Assembly (NCBI RefSeq): GCF_022581195.2
Contig: NC_061461.1
Location: 8,556,001-8,620,000, forward strand
Source: Helicoverpa zea
Lineage: Eukaryota > Arthropoda > Insecta > Lepidoptera > Noctuidae
Direction of reading: 5' to 3'
Length of the DNA: 64,000 nucleotides
Made by a program: the position numbers and the translations under genes
Notes under the pieces: generated by a model
Told to the model about the DNA's origin: nothing
What the model saw: the letters and a program-made list of their open reading frames with translations, nothing else
Databases searched by the model: none
Shown here: piece by piece, positions 57,348 through 64,000 of the stretch
Layout of the letters: every line of letters starts with the position of its first letter
Position numbering within the stretch: the first letter of the stretch is position 1

Positions 57348-57406
57348 AAATTCTTCTTTAGTGAAAAGATGGAACTGATCCATAACAGTTCACTAAAGAA
57401 GAATTT
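57348..57406. repeat. Perfect inverted repeat, 18-bp arms
   Basis: AAATTCTTCTTTAGTGAA at 57348-57365 and its exact reverse complement TTCACTAAAGAAGAATTT at 57389-57406, loop 23 bases. A foldback remnant is most likely; a small hairpin RNA is less likely because the arms are short. Confidence 0.9.
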
Positions 57407-58423
57407 GTACAAATTGTACGAAACCTCCGGTGAGCGATTTTGACTTGCTCTGGTCGGTATTTTGTAATTGCAATGTTTGATATTTTGTAGAGAATGACTA
57501 AGATTTTAACGTGCATTCACGGCTCTATGTCTTTCCCTATTCCAGTGACGTCTGCATACATCACAGCACACGCGCCATTATTCTAATTGGTCACAAATTA
57601 TGCCTGATCGGGTTAGCTTAGTTTAGCTGGGGACCGCACGTAATTCAGTTTAACTATTGTGCGATTTACTGCTCTTTATTGATTATTGTATTGTTGCTAT
57701 GATTGTTATTAATCGTTTTGTGGTAAAGATGATTTTATGAATGTATTTTTAATACGCTGTTCCGTATGCACTTTAGGGTAATGTATTTTTAAGTAAGACC
57801 AGACCAGATATTTAATTCTTGCTCAAGTTACATCTTGCAAAAAATACCTTACCCTTTATATAATTTCTCTCGAGTATGGAATCCGGAGTAATTCGTTATG
57901 TTATATCCTATTACGTACCTTCTCAATCCTCGTCAGAGCAACTAATATTTCGGGCACATTTTATTTAATAAACATATATTTACATTAAATTATAGAAAAT
58001 ACTAACATCACATTATTATATGAGGCGTCTAAAAAGGTACAAAACACATTAACATAACATGAAAATCCCATAAACGTACGACATTTGTTCTAACACCCTT
58101 TTGGGTAAGCGATGTCGGATTGTCAAACTTCCCCTTTTTGACGACGTAGTGTATATTAACATTTGTCTTAAAATATGATTTGTGAATAACTTGATTTTGT
58201 ATTAAGTTGTATTGTATGTGTAGTAAATGCAAACATATTGTTATATCCAAAATAAAGTTAAAAATAATAATGTTGTTTTTCATACTTACATACGATTTTC
58301 CCTAATGACTTTAGTTTGTTTGATGTTAAGACAATATAACTTATAGTAATTCGTCAAATACATTTTTCTTCCAATATATGCATATTTTTTAAGCTTATTT
58401 TTAATTATTTTAATTATAAAGTC
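57407..58423. other. Intergenic sequence, nothing recognised
   Basis: AT-rich with no supportable feature. Confidence 0.4.
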
Positions 58424-58610
58424 TAACGGCCAGTTTCTTCATCAAAAGTTAAAGTTATGGCTAAAATAATGTCTAAAGTAAAAGTAACGGTTAAATTAAA
58501 TTTTTCTATTAGTTTTGCTGTCACTTTAGCCTTGAAAAAACGAATTTGACCGTTACTTTTACTTTAGACATTACTTTAACTTTAACTTTTGATGAAGAAA
58601 CTGGCCGTTA
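58424..58610. mobile_element. Palindromic MITE, 187 bp
   Basis: The left end TAACGGCCAGTTTCTTCATC continues AAAAGTTAAAGTTA and is matched by the reverse complement at the right end (GATGAAGAAACTGGCCGTTA). Terminal inverted repeats extend about 62-68 bases with one small internal difference. TA on each side is consistent with a 2-bp TA target-site duplication as in Tc1/mariner-type elements. There is no coding capacity. The TIR word TAACGGCCAGTTTCTTCATC is one I recall from moth genomes. Confidence 0.9.
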
Positions 58611-61600
58611 GTAATTGTTTTAACAGCAAAAATACTCAAACTTCTCATTTTAAACCATGAACAATTACATAATACGGAAAGTGTATCCCAACACGGTAAT
58701 ATAATGAAAAGCCACGAAATGAATGTGTGGTATTAATTTAAATAAAGTCGAGTTTACTTGTGTGTGATTACAACGGTATCAACTTAACCCTTCCCTAGTT
58801 AATGTGATGTCAACGTTATTTATTGATGTTTAGTTTTAACTGTACCGTTAACACAGAAAGTTCAAAGTATACAACTGTGTAGTTTGAAAACTTGAAATTA
58901 AACAGATATGTTGCATTTATTAGTTAAAAGAAAATGCACGTAAATTAAAATTCAAGTATTTGTACGCAAATAAATAGTCCTTAAAAGAAATTACTAATTT
59001 ACAATTCACTCTAAAAGTCATACTAAATATGACTTATGTACATTGTTCATACATTGCCATTACTTTTATTGAATATTTTGGTTAGAACTCAGTTGGCGCC
59101 CAACAGGGCTTCAAAATGTTTTTGGCATCAGTACTTTAAAGAGTCATTAATATTAGTAAAAGGGTGTGTGGTCTTATCTCACCTAGTTTGGATATTCCTA
59201 TGACTTTTAGTCACGATCCTTTTTTCTATTAAACCTATTCTTTACTTATAAAATGCAAATTTTTCAAAATTAAAAAAAAAATGGTACATTATCTACTATC
59301 ACGTGACGATGGTATAGAGTATATCATCATTTATTGAGCTACATACAGGGATTCATGTTTATTAAGAAATATGAAAAATCTTGACAAAATAAAAATCCAT
59401 TTCCTCTCAAATTCATTCCCACTCAACCAATTCCCATGTAAACAGAATACAAACTGGCCGAAAAACAAACACAGCTAAAAAAAAAAAAAACGCGGCAAAA
59501 ACATTGGAAAACCGCGGCCCAGCCATGTTTTATTCAAATTTACTTACATTTATACTAACGGGAGCGACCTTTGGTACAGAATTGTATTCCCTTGCCAGAC
59601 CATACATCTTCTTCACGCGAAACGTAGGTTGTACGTACTTATTTATTTCCGTAACGTAGGGCACGATGTTTTTGTTAGTTGAGAACCGCGGAAATGGATG
59701 CTGGAGAGAAAATTACGGGAACACAAAAAAGTTGAACATAGAAATTCCTAATACTTTAGCAACGAATAAATGAAAATATCGGAAAATATGTTGTAGGTAC
59801 GATACTTTTTTTACTCGTTCAGTAGTATTAAATGTATTAAGTTTAAATTCAAGAATTTATCTTTGAAATATAAACAGGTAAGTAATCAGCAGTCTATTGC
59901 GCATATTATTTTTCAAACAATGAATTTTACTATCTTGTTCGCAGACACATTTTATTGTCAGCCAGTCAACATTTCAAGGGTTTAGTCAAATAATATTTGG
60001 TTGTCGCATGCTACTTGTACTCTCAATAGGCCCCGAAAAAATGTCTGAAAATCATACAGCGCATTTTACTCACCCAATTTTTCCACTCATACATTCTAAA
60101 TTCATCAAGCATAACACAAACGATAAATAATACTGGTTGTCTTATAAATTATTATCGTGTTAGCTCACTGCTCATTTGCTGACGAAGTTCAAACCCCCAG
60201 GGGATCCAGCCAATCACGGCGCGCGAGAACTTGTTATGGGAAAAGTATGATCCAGAAAGTTCTGTAATGTAATGAAGTGTGGCGTAGATTGTTTTATATC
60301 TGGATATGTGGCCAGCTCAGCTGAGAATAGAATATCATTTTTGCTGTGGAGTAATAATACTCCAATTTACAGTAATAAAGAAAATTCCTATATTCCAGTT
60401 TACAGCAACAAATGATGTTGTGTGCCAAATATTTCGGCAACATAAAATTGTGAAGCTGGTAATACACACAACTTGATTGATCGCTTATGTAGTTTAACTG
60501 TGAAGAATTGCTGTGAGTAGCATGTAGACAAATTCACATCAATATCTAATTATATAAAATAGACACAAATTACAAAAATCTCATTCAAAAAAAAACCTAA
60601 GCCTCCATTGATAGCCAGGCAAACTTTTCTTTGCCATCACAAATAAGGACTAAAGTTGTAAAAAACAAAAGAAGCAAAACAAATGAACCGAGAAGCAGCG
60701 ATGCATCATCGGGTTATTACAGACGAGCCTCCGACGCGCTGATGGTGACAATTTTTCAACGAGAAGTGGGAACGGAACAATCCCTGATTAATCCTACGGT
60801 GAGATTATTGAAGCCATTGTGTATATTGTGGATGGAGCGGTCTTGATCCTTGTGTGTCTTGTGAAGGAAATTCAAAGATGAGTTAAATCGTTTCTTTAAA
60901 ATTTACCATGATAATTTGAAAGTTGTCTTTTGGAATTGTATTATTAATTATGTTTAATTGCAAAGTCGACCCATAGATTTGTAGGATTTTTAAAATGGTT
61001 ACAATGATGTTATAAGTTTACATTTATTTTTAGTTTCACTTTGAGCTTCGTTTATAAAGTAGTATAGCAAATGATTGATTGATGATACATAGGTATTTGT
61101 GAATAATTTTAACCAAAAAATAGTCATAATAAACTTTGTAAGTGTTCGAATTTTTGAAGGATCAAGACCAACACATCCAAATATAATATCGCGCCAATAC
61201 TTACCATAGAACTGGTGCATTAATATTTTGGTTGAGTTTTTCGCCGCCGTCAATTCCCGGAGCGACTAGAATGGGGGGAAGTTATTACCGGTAGATATCG
61301 CTCCGTCTCAATAAATTATAGGAGATGAGAGGGAACATTAACTAATTACCGACACCGATACCTGAGTGCTGTCTCAGAAAGTACAGGTATTTATAGAACG
61401 TAATAAGATGAGAGCTTAATAGGTTTTTCATTGAAGTAAGGATGAAGATGCACGAGTATTTGGTCCAAATGTTAGCCTTTTATAGAAATAATGCAAGTTT
61501 GTGTGGGTTAATTTTGGCAGATTTGAAGAATTGTAATATATAAAACAGTTGCTATTAGTCAATACAAGATACATAGCTAACAAAATATACCTCATTACAT

Positions 61601-64000
61601 TGCATATCGAACACAAAATAAAAGTGAGCATTTTGAAAACAATTTCGAAACTTCAACTCAAAAAAATATTAATCAACATTCACAAGCTACAATACTCAAT
61701 TACAGTAAGCAATCACATCCACGGTCCAACTTAAACACAAAGAACTCGTTCACAGTCCAAATGCAAATCCAGACGTTTCACCCTTTGCCCGACGTATATT
61801 TAATTCAACAGAACCAAATGCAGGTAACAATCGCGAAACACCGGTAACTGCTGTAAGTGTAAACGAAGAGAGAAAGCACGAAAAATTTCCACGGAAAAGA
61901 AAACAAGAAAAAAAGGCAACAAAGTGAAACTCAGCCTTCCTTATTTCCCCTGACGATGGCCCAACGCTCCCAGTTTTTCCTGGAAATGGGAAATATTGCG
62001 ATAAGGCGCATTATAGATTAAACACGTCGCTTGTATCTAATGTGTTTTGGTGATCAAGTGATGCAGATAGGTGTGAGCGCCTTTAAAAAAGTTGTAATGA
62101 TGTTCCGTGTAAATAATGTGTCTGATAAGGACATTCATATGCAAACTGCTCTTTATTGTTGCGATGTTAAATATATTACATTAAGAGGAGTTGTTTAGGA
62201 AATAAAAAGTTTTTAATGTATTTGGTCTGGGCAGAGTTTTTACGCTCAATGTGCTCAAAAATGTGTTTATCATTTTAGTATTGGAGATATCAGCATTAAA
62301 GCTCTTTATGGACAAAACATGGCAAACTTACTCCAAATATCACACAAAAGATAACCATAATTACCCTTAACAAAACCGCATAAGCTAATCCTGACCAATT
62401 TTTCTCATGTAATGCCCACACGAGTGGTGCGTGCCGGTAATCGGTATTAGATCAAAATTTAAAGCCCCGCGCACATGTTACTGGCTCGGATTACGCTAGT
62501 TGTAGTGCACCCTTATGTTGCTGCGATAGTAGAGAAAAGAATAGATAGGGACGCACCTCATATGAATAGGTTTTTGTTCGTTTGCCTGATTATTCTGGAA
62601 GCTAAAAGTTTTGCTCACATATTCATTACCGATGAACATAATAAAAATCACTGAAATACGTCAAGAATAAAATTGAATATTTACGATTTAGGTAAAAACT
62701 TTTCATAAAATAACAACTATCATCTTAGAAACCAATAGTGATGTACTTTTTTGCAAGACCAAAATAAATAAAAATTTGGTCCATTTGGATACCGTACCAG
62801 TCATACGAACAGGACCCCACTAGCACACAAAATGAACAGTCGACGGCCAAGTGTAACACAAGTAGGAGCGCATATGGTAACGCTAATTCCACGCACTGCC
62901 CTTAGGGGTTGAAATAAAATAAAAACCAAATTAGGGGAAGATGACGCAACGGCACACCCCTTCGATTTGCGATAAATTCCATTATACGCTTATATCTCGA
63001 TGCATTACCTACTTAGCCCGTTGATGTATCAGCCTTATTAGTTATTCATGATGTAAGCATATTAATTGTACAAAAGATATGATTATAATCTATGTTATGC
63101 AAAGCTGAAATGCAGCAGCAATCTATTTATACAAGTATGTCCGAAGTTCCCAAAATATTTACTGAGTCTAAAGTTAATGAATCAAATTATGTTAAGAACA
63201 TTTCTGAAGTGGAATTAGATTCAGCCATAAATCCATCGACAATGCAATGTACTACACAAATGATTTTAAAGCATGGTCAATGAGACAATGCACTCTACTG
63301 AAGTAATACGATAATTTTGAAATCAGCTTTCTGTTAGCTTGTCGCTATAAATACTTTGAGTCTTATCAGATCTGGAATCTTCGTGATTTTTTTATATGCG
63401 TACAAAACTGTAATCTAACACATTATCAAGTATTAGAACAAAAATCGCAAATCCACCATTAAAAATCCAACACCACATCAAAAAAGCTATCGATTACTCC
63501 AGCCCACATGTTACCCAATTTGCACAGAAGTAGAATCCCGCTGTGCTGAATAAATTATATCACAAACGCCCCAGCTATCAAAACCATTATCCTTTACAAA
63601 AGATACTTGATTATATAAGTTATTATAACTGACTCCTAAACTATTTTCGTGTATGATAGCAACGTTTTGATATTTTATGATAATTGGTCGCACAAGTGTT
63701 GCTTTGTTAGTTGTGAATGTAAATCAAAGTGGGTTTTATGTTTGGGCTATTTTCAGAAGGCGGTAATGTTACTGTGATGTGCTCTTGACATTATGATTTC
63801 GTGTAGAAGCTTTACCTATGTTAGGAATTATTCAAGATTTATTTGAAGTTTTTTTCTCGCGGTGTACAGATAAAAAGCTGGTTGTCAGCGCCAAACTGCC
63901 AGTGCTGTCGGTGCTGTGTACATTCTGGTAACAGTAACATTATAACGGAAACAGATTAAAACAACGTGAAAGAAATGTATATTTATTATACCTACCTACA
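58611..64000. other. Intergenic sequence, nothing firm
   Basis: Over 5 kb of AT-rich DNA. The frames at 60631-60846 and 63092-63283 (the latter ATG-initiated, 63 codons, hydrophilic) have no recognisable pattern and no supporting signals. A consensus donor-like ACAG|GTAAGT occurs at 59878 without a convincing exon before it. Confidence 0.4.

Noticed and set aside
59878..59883. Consensus donor ACAG|GTAAGT
   Set aside because: Preceded by AT-rich sequence with no exon character; probably chance.
63092..63283. 63-codon ATG frame, hydrophilic
   Set aside because: Nothing recognisable and no promoter, poly(A) or splice evidence; the length is within chance expectation for 64 kb of AT-rich DNA.

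Overview
The window reads as AT-rich animal DNA, most likely from a moth or butterfly. It has split genes with GT/AG introns, many degenerate transposable elements, and repeat types typical of Lepidoptera: Helitron-like elements ending in GCTAGT, the 'GGCCAAGTGCGAGTCGGACTCG' class, and R1-, RTE- and CR1/Jockey-type LINE pieces. No bacterial features, CRISPR arrays, rRNA or convincing tRNA genes were seen. Species cannot be fixed from the sequence.

The one confidently recognised host gene is the 3' half of the COE/EBF transcription factor gene knot/collier (kn), on the + strand. Eight constitutive coding exons lie between 22288 and 30889, plus one alternative terminal exon (29983-30275). They encode the end of the DNA-binding domain, the complete IPT/TIG domain, the helix-loop-helix region and two different C-termini. 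The upstream exons (start codon, first part of the DNA-binding domain, zinc knuckle) were not found in bases 1-22287, so that stretch is probably a large intron, or intron plus very small missed exons. Three acceptors in this gene have in-frame alternatives 3 or 9 nt apart.

Layout. 1-7040: mostly non-coding DNA with a Helitron-like remnant, a dispersed repeat and one doubtful small ORF. 7041-10341: two adjoining repeat elements, the first containing a foldback and a 319-bp tandem, the second a 122-bp tandem array. 10546-14935: a 5'-truncated non-LTR retrotransposon on the minus strand with an intact 982-codon ORF2 (endonuclease plus reverse transcriptase) and a partial ORF1. 15270-22287: repeats and featureless sequence. 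22288-31513: kn exons, introns and 3' UTR. 31514-64000: a gene desert containing a possible untranslated first exon (about 34320-34525), an RTE fragment with 14-bp target-site duplications, a Helitron-like remnant, a 215-bp direct duplication, a LINE fragment with a restriction-like endonuclease C-terminus, an R1-type LINE fragment with 12-bp target-site duplications, and a palindromic MITE.

Functionally, the only coherent unit is kn, a dimeric DNA-binding regulator used in insect neuron, muscle, head and blood cell specification. The large flanking non-coding DNA is plausibly a mix of regulatory sequence and transposon debris. I did not find a clearly new biological system. The most useful points for follow-up are the kn splice variants, the possible promoter/first exon near 34.3-34.5 kb, and the dated LINE insertions with visible target-site duplications.
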